Below, in pieces: positions 19,495 to 28,036 of a stretch of DNA of 64,000 nt (positions are counted from its first letter, which is position 1; each line of letters opens with the position of its first letter). The notes under the pieces are model-generated. The model was not told the DNA's origin, did no database searches, and saw only the letters and a list, made by a program, of their open reading frames with translations. The stretch is from the NCBI GenBank assembly GCA_019058445.1, contig JAHPZA010000006.1, forward strand, positions 955,063-1,019,062, given 5' to 3'. This stretch comes from Promethearchaeota archaeon. GTDB lineage: Archaea; Asgardarchaeota; Lokiarchaeia; Sigyniarchaeales; SOKP01. The position numbers and the translations under genes were made by a program.

Positions 19495-20904
19495 CTAGCT
19501 GTTTGAGTATATTAAATTTAATTCCTTTAACAATTTATTTAAAATGAGGGGATTTTCTTTAGAAATGTCATTATTCTCCCAAGGATCATCTTTCAGGTTA
19601 TATAACCTGTAGGCATTTCCATATTCAACTACGAGTTTAAATTCTCCATCAGTTATCATTTTCCATTCCTTTACCCCCACTTTCGATAAATCGAGTGCAG
19701 AAATCTGATATTTCCTATGCACATTATCATTACCCTCAAGAATATGTCTTAATGATAATGAATCTTTTGCTTCTGGCATTTTTGCTCCTACATAATCTAT
19801 TATTGTTGACGTTAAATCCTGAAGCTCGACAAGTGCATCACTATATATTCCCTTCTTTACATTTGGTCCCGCAATAACAAGTGGTATTTTAACTGAACCT
19901 CTATACGGTCTAGTTTTTCCATAATTTTCAAAATCACCAAGCATTTCACCATGGTCGCTAGAATATACTATAATCGTATTATCTAATTCTCCTCTTCTTT
20001 CAACCTCTTCAAGGATAAGACCGATATTGCGATCAATGTTTTCAATCATGGCTGCATAATTTTGTCTTACTTTTATTTCTTCCTCTATCTTATTCTCATT
20101 TCCTTTATTAGGGCTTGAAAATGAAACATCCTCCCAAGCTTTTTTCATTCTTTTGGTAACATCCCAAGGGTCGTGTGGACCTGTAAAATTTACCACTAAA
20201 TGCCAAGGTTTATCGTAGGGAAATTCCCTTAGCATGTTAATAGCATTATTTGTTAGCCAATTATCACAATAGGCATGCTCTGGTAAGGGGGTTGGATCTG
20301 AATTTAAGTTTTTTTTCCCAAATCTCTTCATGAAATCATTCACATGCTTTATTAGCAAATCATTGTCTGCTAAATATTTGAGGTATGGCCCCTTTGGTTT
20401 AAAATTAGTTGGTTTAACTCTTTTTTTTCGTCCATGATCATCCCTCTCCATAATAACTGACTGTATAGCATCCCACTTTCCTTCATTATCAATTACATGG
20501 GTAAATCCCATTTTTTCTAAATCTGGAATCCACCCATTTAAACCCCAATAAAAAGTGGGTTTATGAAGATCTAATTTTCCAACAGATCCTACGGAGTATC
20601 CATATTCTTTTAACACCGAATAATATGTTTTTTGATCAATAGGATAATTTTCATAATTTCCCGCAACTCTACAATCTTTGTAACGTAATCCCGAGGCAAG
20701 ACAGGCTCTGGCGGGAGCACATAAAGGTGATGAAGATATGGTATTTGTAAATGTAACCCCTTTCTCCATCAATTTTTTAAGATTAGGCATTTTTAAGGGA
20801 AGCTTGTCCATTCCAAAGGTTTTAAAAACCTCCTCGTTATAGGGCATCCAATCTCCCCTATGTTGATCTGGAAAGAAAAATATAAAATTTGGCTTTTCTG
20901 ACAT
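19495..20904 (-). CDS. Type I sulfatase (CAPAR)
   Basis: 469 residues with Asp13 in FFPDQHRGDW, the canonical nucleophile motif CAPAR (Cys62), and YSSDHGEMLGDFENYGK, whose second metal site differs slightly from the DHG-x-GDHG form of the others. A 9-10 residue longer segment separates the first metal Asp from the Cys (VFKTFGMDKLPLKMP). It ends with NLKDDPWENNDI. It sits in the middle of the four-gene sulfatase run, with gaps of 52 and 46 bases on either side. No signal peptide. It belongs to a different subfamily from the CMPNR group, so it likely acts on another sulfate position or sugar. Confidence 0.92.
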   Translation of the reverse strand: MSEKPNFIFFFPDQHRGDWMPYNEEVFKTFGMDKLPLKMPNLKKLMEKGVTFTNTISSSPLCAPARACLASGLRYKDCRVAGNYENYPIDQKTYYSVLKEYGYSVGSVGKLDLHKPTFYWGLNGWIPDLEKMGFTHVIDNEGKWDAIQSVIMERDDHGRKKRVKPTNFKPKGPYLKYLADNDLLIKHVNDFMKRFGKKNLNSDPTPLPEHAYCDNWLTNNAINMLREFPYDKPWHLVVNFTGPHDPWDVTKRMKKAWEDVSFSSPNKGNENKIEEEIKVRQNYAAMIENIDRNIGLILEEVERRGELDNTIIVYSSDHGEMLGDFENYGKTRPYRGSVKIPLVIAGPNVKKGIYSDALVELQDLTSTIIDYVGAKMPEAKDSLSLRHILEGNDNVHRKYQISALDLSKVGVKEWKMITDGEFKLVVEYGNAYRLYNLKDDPWENNDISKENPLILNKLLKELNLIYSNS

Positions 20905-20950
20905 TAAATCAAATCACATTTTATTTTTTAATATTAAGATTTCGAAATTT

Positions 20951-22420
20951 TTAAAGTCCAAGACCTTCTTTAATCTTGACTTTAGGAATTAGCTTTTCAA
21001 GATATTTCTGATATAATTCATTGCCTATTTTTTTTCCTTCAGGAGTATTTCTTAGATTGTTGTTTTCATAGAAATCATTCTTTCTATCATAAAGTTCAAG
21101 TAATTTTCCCGTAGAGGAATCAACTACAAATTTCCACTCGTTTGTAACTCCCATTGTATAATTACTCACTTGGCTAATAATCAAATCTTTATGCTCATAA
21201 TCTTGATCTGAATGGTCATTTATTATAAAGGGCATTAAGGATTTACCACGATTTTCTGAGGGTAGATTAATTTCAAGAACATCTAGTAATGTAGCGGGTA
21301 TATCAATTAATTCGACATCATTTTCAATAATTTTTCCTTTCATGCCATTAGGTGGACGGATTATTAAAGGAACTTCAACAGAAGAACGATAAAAGACAAA
21401 TTTCATGAATAATTTATGATCCCCGAGTTGTTCTCCATGATCGCTTGTATAAATTATCCATGTGTTGTCTAATAACCCATTTCTTTCAAGTGCTTTTCTA
21501 ATTTCTCCTACTTTTTCATCTATTAACGTGACATTTGCATAATAAGCTGCTTTAGATTTCTTTATATAATCATTTGTAAGAAATTTACTACGACTAATTG
21601 TCCTTGAATTGGAGACATAACGTGGAAAAGGCCTTTTTGGGTCCTTCAAAGCTTCTTCGTCTAATTTAATATCTTCAGGATTATAGAGGGTACTATACTC
21701 TTTAATACAGTCGAATGGATCATGTGGACCAGGAATCCCAACAAAAAGGCAAAAGGGATTTTCAGATTCAGGGCTATTAACATAATTATCTATCCATTTT
21801 ACTGCTAAATCCCCGACAAACGAATCAATAAAGAATTCTTTTGGTAAAGGAATTGGTTCTGCTAAAATAATAGGATATTTCATTGCCCACTCATGATATA
21901 TATCTAGAAGATTATGCTTTTCCAAAGCTTCGGTGTAACTCGATCCAACGTAAGTACCTTCCATTTTTCCGCATACTTCTTGACACTCCGAAAAACCTAG
22001 TTCATACATTTTAGGATAATGATTCTTGACGTGATCTATAATTTTTAACTCCTTATCTCCCGCTTTTGTAAGAGCATCATAGCCATAATGACGCACTAAA
22101 TGCATTTTTCCAATATCAATATTAATATATCCGTGTTCTTTAAGGATATTTAAAAACGAGTTCTTAATCAGCTCGGGATTTGATTCATGGATGAAATGTT
22201 TATTTGTATAGGTTCTTGTTTCATGAACATATCTTCCAACTAAAAATGCTGCTCTTGCTGGAACGCATAAGGGAGCTTGGGTAAAAGCTTTCGTAAATCT
22301 AACACCTTCTGAGGCAAGTCGATCGATATTTGGTGTCTTAACGGGAGTCCCTGCGCAACCTAAAACATCAGCTCTGTGCTGATCAGGCATAATGATAACA
22401 AAATTCGGTTTACTATTCAT
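20951..22420 (-). CDS. Type I sulfatase (CVPAR), first gene of the run
   Basis: 489 residues with Asp13 in IIMPDQHRADVL, CVPAR (Cys52), YTSDHGEQLGDH and a C-terminal ELYDRKNDFYENNN. It leads a run of four sulfatases transcribed toward lower coordinates (gaps 46, 52 and about 37 bases). Its promoter region holds a TTTATAAA box at 22541-22548 with a GTAATA-N5-TATCAC palindrome just downstream. A matching palindrome precedes the divergent ribbon-helix-helix gene. This makes it the likely regulated entry point of the run. Confidence 0.93.
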   Translation of the reverse strand: MNSKPNFVIIMPDQHRADVLGCAGTPVKTPNIDRLASEGVRFTKAFTQAPLCVPARAAFLVGRYVHETRTYTNKHFIHESNPELIKNSFLNILKEHGYINIDIGKMHLVRHYGYDALTKAGDKELKIIDHVKNHYPKMYELGFSECQEVCGKMEGTYVGSSYTEALEKHNLLDIYHEWAMKYPIILAEPIPLPKEFFIDSFVGDLAVKWIDNYVNSPESENPFCLFVGIPGPHDPFDCIKEYSTLYNPEDIKLDEEALKDPKRPFPRYVSNSRTISRSKFLTNDYIKKSKAAYYANVTLIDEKVGEIRKALERNGLLDNTWIIYTSDHGEQLGDHKLFMKFVFYRSSVEVPLIIRPPNGMKGKIIENDVELIDIPATLLDVLEINLPSENRGKSLMPFIINDHSDQDYEHKDLIISQVSNYTMGVTNEWKFVVDSSTGKLLELYDRKNDFYENNNLRNTPEGKKIGNELYQKYLEKLIPKVKIKEGLGL

Positions 22421-22521
22421 AATATCACAATTGAGATTTAAGATTTAAAATTGAATAATCTTGAAAGAATTTAATTTGTTTTTTAATAAAAATCTGACAA
22501 AATCATGATTATGTTTACTTT

Positions 22522-22538
22522 GTAATATAATGTATCAC
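22522..22538. promoter_or_regulatory. Candidate operator 1 (sulfatase side)
   Basis: GTAATA-TAATG-TATCAC, an imperfect inverted repeat next to the TATA-like TTTATAAA (22541-22548) of the leftward sulfatase promoter. It lies between that box and the expected transcription start, a usual place for archaeal repressor binding. It matches operator 2 at 14 of 17 bases. The rest of the 339-base gap 22421-22759 is AT-rich with no gene I can support. Confidence 0.5.
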
Positions 22539-22725
22539 AATTTATAAAGAATCTTTTATTTATAAAATTAACTGTCTTTAATGATAAAATTAATTGTAGG
22601 GTTATTGAATTCTTGAGAAATTAATCTCTAAAGTTAAAGTTCAATGAAGCATTGCAGTGTAAAAATAAGGTTTAATTCATATCTAAAAAATATTGTTAAA
22701 ATTTAATAATAAAAATAAAATATTT

Positions 22726-22742
22726 GTAATACAATCTATTAC
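22726..22742. promoter_or_regulatory. Candidate operator 2 (regulator side)
   Basis: GTAATA-CAATC-TATTAC, a perfect 6-bp inverted repeat with a 5-base spacer, ending 17 bases before the ATG of the ribbon-helix-helix gene. Its position suits autoregulation. It is similar to operator 1 in sequence and symmetry. Confidence 0.5.
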
Positions 22743-22759
22743 TTAGTATCATAAAATAA

Positions 22760-23353
22760 ATGAGGTTGAAGATGCCAGAAAAAAAAACAAATAAACAATC
22801 TAGTGTCATGAGTATTCGATTAGATAATGAAACATATGAGAAGTTAAAAAGAATTGCACTGGAAACCGGCATTAAAAAAAGCAAGATTTTAAAGACTTCG
22901 TTTAATAAATGGACTAATTTAAATGAAAGTCCGATGTTTCTAAATTCGATGAACGTAGGAAGTTATTTCATGAGAAATCTCTTTGGCTTAATTAGTGAAA
23001 ATGAATTAAAAGATTTAGGCAATCTTCTGGGCGAGCATTGGATTAATATCATAAAAATTCGATTAATTGATGAACAATTGAAAAAGGACATGAATTCGTT
23101 ATTGTTAATCTTTACAGAAGGAATAGGTCCTAACCAAGCTAATTGGTTTGATAAGATAAGTTATCGAATACTTGATAGTGAAAATGTGATTATCTATGGG
23201 ATACATTCTCTTAACAAAAATTTTTCAGTTTTCTTCAAGACACTTTTGGAATATTTAATGAAAAAACAGTTTAATTATATTTTAATTGAGCAATCTAGCA
23301 ATATTTCAGATAAGACTGTAGAATTAGAATTTAAATCATCTGATAAGACTTAG
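22760..23353 (+). CDS. Ribbon-helix-helix (RHH) regulator
   Basis: 197 residues. About residues 17-45 (MSIRLDNETYEKLKRIALETG) form a MetJ/CopG-type ribbon-helix-helix DNA-binding domain, preceded by a basic tail. The remaining 150 residues have no motif I recognise and may bind a ligand or oligomerise. ATG 22760 or ATG 22772 (MPEKKTN) may be the start. It is divergent from the four-sulfatase run and convergent with sulfatase C, 11 bases away. Two matching palindromes in the divergent region make it the probable local regulator of the sulfatases. That regulatory link is inference. Confidence 0.75.
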   Translation: MRLKMPEKKTNKQSSVMSIRLDNETYEKLKRIALETGIKKSKILKTSFNKWTNLNESPMFLNSMNVGSYFMRNLFGLISENELKDLGNLLGEHWINIIKIRLIDEQLKKDMNSLLLIFTEGIGPNQANWFDKISYRILDSENVIIYGIHSLNKNFSVFFKTLLEYLMKKQFNYILIEQSSNISDKTVELEFKSSDKT

Positions 23354-23364
23354 GAAAGCATTAT

Positions 23365-24888
23365 TTATACTCGAGCTTCTTTATTAGGGAGGCGATCTTG
23401 GAGATTCATAAGTTCATGTAATAATTTATTTATTAATTTATTCTTCAGCGGTTGTGAATTCTCATCATACCATAAATTCTTTAATTCATGTGGATCGTTT
23501 TTTAAATCAAATAAATCTCCAGTATCTTCATGACCTTGATAAACACTAATTCTATAATCTTCAGTTACCATTGTTCGGACTCTTAACGTAGGCAATTTAT
23601 ATGAATCCCTTTGTGAATCTTCATCTTCCTCGATTATACAATTATCTCTTAGTTTTATGTCTGGATTCTTCAAAATTGGAGATAAGTCATATCCCTGCAT
23701 TCCTGATGGGTGAAATTTAGGTTTTATATTCAGTATATTTAAAATAGTCATAGGTATGTCAACTGAACTGGCTAGAGAATTAGTGGTTGTTCCCGGATTT
23801 GTAATGCCAGGTACTTTCCATATTAAGGGAACATTAATATATCCTTGATAATGCGCTGGACCTTGGAAGAGTAAACCATGATCGCCCATTAAATCCCCGT
23901 GATCACTAGTAAAAATGATTAGAGTGTTTTTTTCTAAGCCATGAGAATTTAAAGCCTCTAGTATCTGGCCTATACCAGAGTCTATCATTGAAATAGATCC
24001 ATAAGTATAAGCGAGAAATTTTCGCAATTCCTTTTCATTTGTTATGCGCAGCCAGTTCATCCTATAGATGTCTAAATAATCTTTCAAGACGCTATGGTTT
24101 CGGAGATTATTTATATCATTTAATGTGGGAGATATTTTAATTTCATCTGGATTATACATCATATTAAATGGTTTTGGTAAACAAACAGGATGATGGGGAT
24201 CGGGAAATGAGCAAAATAGAAAAAATGGTTTATTATTGTAACTTCCCTCTGAAAATCTTTTTAGAAATGATAATGTTTTTTCAACTATGTAACTGGTTGG
24301 GTGTAAATTTTGAGGAATAGGTGAATCAGAGTACATATGTTCCGAAAGTTTTAAAACCCTGCTTCTTATGAGCTCATAATAATCAGGCGCCTTTTCTTTT
24401 ACCCAGTCTAAATAATGTCCAGCAACTGCATCTCCATGTCCTAATGTCAAATCAACTTCATCAAGACCATAATAAGACTGAGGCATAGACTTTCTTTCTT
24501 TTTTTCCTTCAAATAAATAGGGAATTATCATCTCTGCAGATTTGCTTTTTCTACTGTATGGCGAACCTTGCCAATTTAAATGGATTTTACCGGCAGAGTA
24601 TGTATAATATCCAACATCATGTAAAGTATGAATGAATGTTGGAATTTCAGGATTTAAATTGATACCATTACATCTGACACCATGAATGCTTGGATATTTC
24701 CCAGTAAAGATCGAAGACCTATTTGGCATGCAGAATGGATTGGTACAATACGTATTTGTAAATCGAATTCCTTTAGAGGCAAGTTGATCTAAATTTGGAG
24801 TTTTTAGATCAGGATTACCATAACAGCTTAGATGATCTGCTCGTTGACCATCAGTTATTATGAATAAAACATTCATTTTTTCGTTCAA
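23365..24888 (-). CDS. Type I sulfatase (CMPNR), paralogue C
   Basis: About 507 residues with the same landmarks as paralogue A: FIITDGQRADHL, Cys53 in FCMPNR, FTSDHGDLMGDHG, and C-terminal LLHELMNLQDRLPNKEAR. Similarity to A is high along the full length, so these are recent duplicates. I prefer a TTG start at 24888, which gives the same N-terminus as A and B and has GAGGAGTGA just upstream. A GTG at 24897 would lie inside that ribosome-binding site, and ATG 24876 is also possible. It points at the RHH regulator gene tail to tail. Confidence 0.92.
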   Translation of the reverse strand: MNEKMNVLFIITDGQRADHLSCYGNPDLKTPNLDQLASKGIRFTNTYCTNPFCMPNRSSIFTGKYPSIHGVRCNGINLNPEIPTFIHTLHDVGYYTYSAGKIHLNWQGSPYSRKSKSAEMIIPYLFEGKKERKSMPQSYYGLDEVDLTLGHGDAVAGHYLDWVKEKAPDYYELIRSRVLKLSEHMYSDSPIPQNLHPTSYIVEKTLSFLKRFSEGSYNNKPFFLFCSFPDPHHPVCLPKPFNMMYNPDEIKISPTLNDINNLRNHSVLKDYLDIYRMNWLRITNEKELRKFLAYTYGSISMIDSGIGQILEALNSHGLEKNTLIIFTSDHGDLMGDHGLLFQGPAHYQGYINVPLIWKVPGITNPGTTTNSLASSVDIPMTILNILNIKPKFHPSGMQGYDLSPILKNPDIKLRDNCIIEEDEDSQRDSYKLPTLRVRTMVTEDYRISVYQGHEDTGDLFDLKNDPHELKNLWYDENSQPLKNKLINKLLHELMNLQDRLPNKEARV

Positions 24889-24945
24889 AAGGCTCACTCC
24901 TCTGTTGATAATTATCCTTAAAATTGACTATTTTTTAATCTTTCG

Positions 24946-24970
24946 CTATAAAAATATAATAGTTTTATAG
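24946..24970. promoter_or_regulatory. Inverted repeat upstream of sulfatase C
   Basis: CTATAAAA (24946-24953) and TTTTATAG (24963-24970) are perfect 8-bp arms around a 9-base centre, 58-82 bases upstream of the sulfatase C start. Each arm also contains a TATA-like core. It may be an operator or simply a symmetric promoter; the remaining gap (24971-25121) shows only AT-rich sequence. Confidence 0.35.
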
Positions 24971-25121
24971 TAGTTTTTTAAGTCAATAGCTTAGATTCAA
25001 TGCAGTTTATACAATTTTTTTTCCTTTGAATACAATGATGCTATAATTATAAGAAAAAACTACAGAACTTAAATAAAATAGAGAGAGAACAAAGAAAAAA
25101 TTTTCTCTAAAATGTTTTTTA

Positions 25122-26585
25122 TTAGCACTTGGTAAGTTTTGTAGTAACAGGAGTACACCCCAATAAGTCCTTGAATTCTCTCATAAAATCCATATCAATT
25201 GGTTCTTGCGCATCTTCCCAGGAAAGCTTTAATAATTCTTTTGCTTTTTCGGGAGCTTCGGAAATGATATTATTACATAATGCGGGATCTTTATTGACAT
25301 CAAATAAACTTCCCTCTTCTATATCCCATACATACCCGTTATACCAAAAATCTCCGTCGTATACCACTACGGAGCCACCCCAAGCTGTGGTTATATGATC
25401 ATAATACGTCAATCCATCATCTTGAATCAATTTCAATAAATCCTTACCATCCATATCCTTTGAAGAAATACGACAAGCTTCAGCGATTGTAGGGGCAATA
25501 TCGAAATGATAGCAGAACTTATCACAAGTTTTTCCACTACCTTCACCCTCTGGAAATCGAATCATAGCGACAAGATCGTTCACCTCGCGTCTCAGTGGAT
25601 TGGCAGCTTTTGCTATAAGTCCATGTTCTCCTAACATATGACCGTGATCAGATACTACTACAATAATTGAATCATCCCAAATACCGATCCTTTTAATATA
25701 TTCGATGAAATAACCAAACCAAGTGTCTACCAGTGATACCTCTGCTGCATATCTCGTCTTTAAATTTTTAAGTTCTTTCTCGGTAAGCATACTTGCAGGT
25801 CCATAGAGAGAATGTGAAACTTTTCGACAACCTTTTTCCCAATCCGGATCTTTTTCGTATAACCGAATGTAATGAAGGGGTGGATTCCAAGGTTCATGAG
25901 GATCGAACGACTCGACGGTTATAAATCCTTTTCCGTTTATTAACACCTCATAATTCATATCCAACCATTCTCCAGCTGAGCGAAATACTTGGGCTGGAAA
26001 TGTATCGGCTTCGGAGCGCCACCATCTTGTATTTTGAAGGAATTTACGCATCATATGCTGTGCAAACACAGTCCCTGCAGATACTCCATCCTTTTTTGAA
26101 GTGAGATATTCATTTAGAAACTTATCAGAGATCCGTGGTCCAGAAAGAAAAGAATCTTCTTCTTGTCCACGAATCCATTGCCATTGATCAAATCCGCGTT
26201 GGAAATTATATCCTGGTTTAAATTGGTGATATACATCCGAAAATAAAGCAGAAGTATATTTCTTTCGATGAAATCGCTCTGCAAGAGTTAGTTGAGAATC
26301 TGAAATGTTGCTCCATCCTGGAGCACCGAGAGCATCGGCTATGAAGTCTCCCCTTCCCGATTTTGTTATTCCACGATTATCATCATTAAATGGGAAAACA
26401 CGTTTACCAGTATAAATAGCTTTTCGAACTGGAAGAGTTGGTAATGAATCAGGATACATTCGTGTAAATTTCACGGACTCTTTTGCAAAGTTGTCTAAAT
26501 GTGGCGTTTTTATCCACGTATTTCCGTAGCATCCAACATGATCCTGTCGTAATGTATCAAGTACAATTAATATCGCATTTACCAT
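25122..26585 (-). CDS. Sulfatase-superfamily hydrolase with Thr at the nucleophile position
   Basis: 487 residues of the alkaline-phosphatase fold. Asp10 and the LDTLRQDHVGCYGN start are typical, and VVSDHGHMLGEHG retains the second metal site. The C-x-P-x-R motif, however, is SLPTLPVR, with Thr50 where the others have the formylglycine Cys. Without Cys or Ser there it cannot be converted to formylglycine. Thr is the nucleophile of nucleotide pyrophosphatase/phosphodiesterase relatives, so a phosphoester or phosphodiester substrate is plausible. GGTGA lies just upstream of ATG 26585. It is the most upstream member of the island. Confidence 0.85.
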   Translation of the reverse strand: MVNAILIVLDTLRQDHVGCYGNTWIKTPHLDNFAKESVKFTRMYPDSLPTLPVRKAIYTGKRVFPFNDDNRGITKSGRGDFIADALGAPGWSNISDSQLTLAERFHRKKYTSALFSDVYHQFKPGYNFQRGFDQWQWIRGQEEDSFLSGPRISDKFLNEYLTSKKDGVSAGTVFAQHMMRKFLQNTRWWRSEADTFPAQVFRSAGEWLDMNYEVLINGKGFITVESFDPHEPWNPPLHYIRLYEKDPDWEKGCRKVSHSLYGPASMLTEKELKNLKTRYAAEVSLVDTWFGYFIEYIKRIGIWDDSIIVVVSDHGHMLGEHGLIAKAANPLRREVNDLVAMIRFPEGEGSGKTCDKFCYHFDIAPTIAEACRISSKDMDGKDLLKLIQDDGLTYYDHITTAWGGSVVVYDGDFWYNGYVWDIEEGSLFDVNKDPALCNNIISEAPEKAKELLKLSWEDAQEPIDMDFMREFKDLLGCTPVTTKLTKC

Positions 26586-26762
26586 GAAAATTCACCGGGA
26601 TTAATTCTTTTTTTAAAATATTTTATCATAAAAATGCACCTTTTTTTTTACTTAACTAAAGCTTTTCCCCTAAAATGCTATAGTTTTATTCTGATTAGGT
26701 AAAACTTAGATGTAAAATAAAATTTATTCTTATCAAAATGAGTCATTTTTAAAGGGGATATT

Positions 26763-27218
26763 ATGGAAGAAAAAAATCTTGAAAAATTACCGAACAATCA
26801 GATAGAAGCTCAAGGCATGTTAATTAAAGCATTTTATGAAAAGTTCGGAAAAGAAGCTTTACCTATAATTAAAGAGATCTTAGGGAAGCAGGGTCGTGCT
26901 TTAGGTTTAAAAATTAAGAATAAATTACCAGATAATAAATTATCTACTGTCGCAAGGGCATTTTCTAAAAGTTATGATCCAAACCTAGTGAAAGTGATAA
27001 CTATTGCTGATGATATTTTCCAGATTCAAGGAACTCAATGTCCTTTTGGTTTAGAGAATACAGCAAGAGAATTATGTGAAGCAGTTATGGAAATTGATCA
27101 TGAGTATTTTCGTACTGCAGTAAGTGATAAAATAACCCTAAATATAATTCAGACCGTTGCTGAAGGAGATGATTGCTGTGATACGGTCTATGAATTGAAA
27201 AAAAGATCAGAAAAATAA
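26763..27218 (+). CDS. L-2-amino-thiazoline-4-carboxylate hydrolase-like protein
   Basis: 151 residues. The C-terminal half has CPFGLENTARELCEAVMEID and a final GDDCCDTVYE, resembling the ATC-hydrolase-like / V4R-like family, in which a Cys-rich small domain ends in GDxxC. Conserved cysteines (Cys95, Cys105 and a C-terminal CC pair, approximate positions) might bind a metal or ligand. AAAGGGGATATT before the ATG is a good ribosome-binding site. It overlaps the end of aroD by 12 bases, tail to tail. The family call is from memory of the pattern and is moderate; the true substrate is unknown. Confidence 0.5.
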   Translation: MEEKNLEKLPNNQIEAQGMLIKAFYEKFGKEALPIIKEILGKQGRALGLKIKNKLPDNKLSTVARAFSKSYDPNLVKVITIADDIFQIQGTQCPFGLENTARELCEAVMEIDHEYFRTAVSDKITLNIIQTVAEGDDCCDTVYELKKRSEK

Positions 27219-27953
27219 GATTTCATAAAAGTCTCTCATTTTTCTAAGGTTAATTTGTCCAGGAGCAGTTTTATCTTCAAAAGATGCGTATGTTAAGAAT
27301 GAACCAACTTTCACACACATCAATCTAGATAAAATCCCGGAATCACCCATACAAAAACTGATTATTTTATGACCCTCTTTTGAAAAAGATTTGCATAAAT
27401 CAAGTGATATCAAATTATCTTCAAAAAATTTAGCGGTAAATATAGCTTTATATATACTTTGTCTCACTATTTTTGATTCAACAATTAGCTTACTTATTAA
27501 TTTATTCATAAAAGAGTCTATAATTGCAAATCCTTCTTGATAATTGGGGGTTTTTTCATAATCGTGGTAAGAAAATATCAAATTTACATTATTTTGAACA
27601 GCTAAAAATATAGTCTCCTCTAAAATTAAATTCGCAGAATTCATTTCGATATCAAGATAATCCGGTTGAGCTGAAATTAAGGTTTTCAGGATGCTTAAAC
27701 GGTCTTCATCATTAATGTTGATTTGACCCCCCTCTGAATAATCTCTAAAAGTGAAAATGACGGGGATATTCGGTTGGAAAAGTTTTAATAATTTTTTGCT
27801 GAATTCTTTTGTGATTGATTGAATACGATCGATATAGTCAAATCGAAATTCAACAAAATTAGGATTCTCTTTTAAAATGATCTTTATAACGGTTTCATTT
27901 TGTGTAAAATCACCAGATTGAATTGGAACTGCCACACAAATATTAAATTTCAT
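27207..27953 (-). CDS. aroD: 3-Dehydroquinate dehydratase, type I
   Basis: Dehydrates 3-dehydroquinate to 3-dehydroshikimate by Schiff-base chemistry. 248 residues with EFRFDY (35-40), FTFRDYSEGG (67-76), DIE (101-103), catalytic His130 in SYHDYEKTP, the Schiff-base Lys169 in IYKA, and a C-terminal MGDSGILSRL (phosphate/carboxylate site) followed by APGQI. It is separated from aroE and aroK by about 25 kb of catabolic genes, and no other shikimate gene is adjacent. The last 12 bases overlap a convergent gene. Confidence 0.95.
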   Translation of the reverse strand: MKFNICVAVPIQSGDFTQNETVIKIILKENPNFVEFRFDYIDRIQSITKEFSKKLLKLFQPNIPVIFTFRDYSEGGQININDEDRLSILKTLISAQPDYLDIEMNSANLILEETIFLAVQNNVNLIFSYHDYEKTPNYQEGFAIIDSFMNKLISKLIVESKIVRQSIYKAIFTAKFFEDNLISLDLCKSFSKEGHKIISFCMGDSGILSRLMCVKVGSFLTYASFEDKTAPGQINLRKMRDFYEILFF

Positions 27954-28036
27954 TAAAAATCAAAATTAAAAGTTGATAATAGAGCTTAAAAATAACTATT
28001 TTTAGCAATATAAAAAATTTTGCTAAGAGTATTTAT

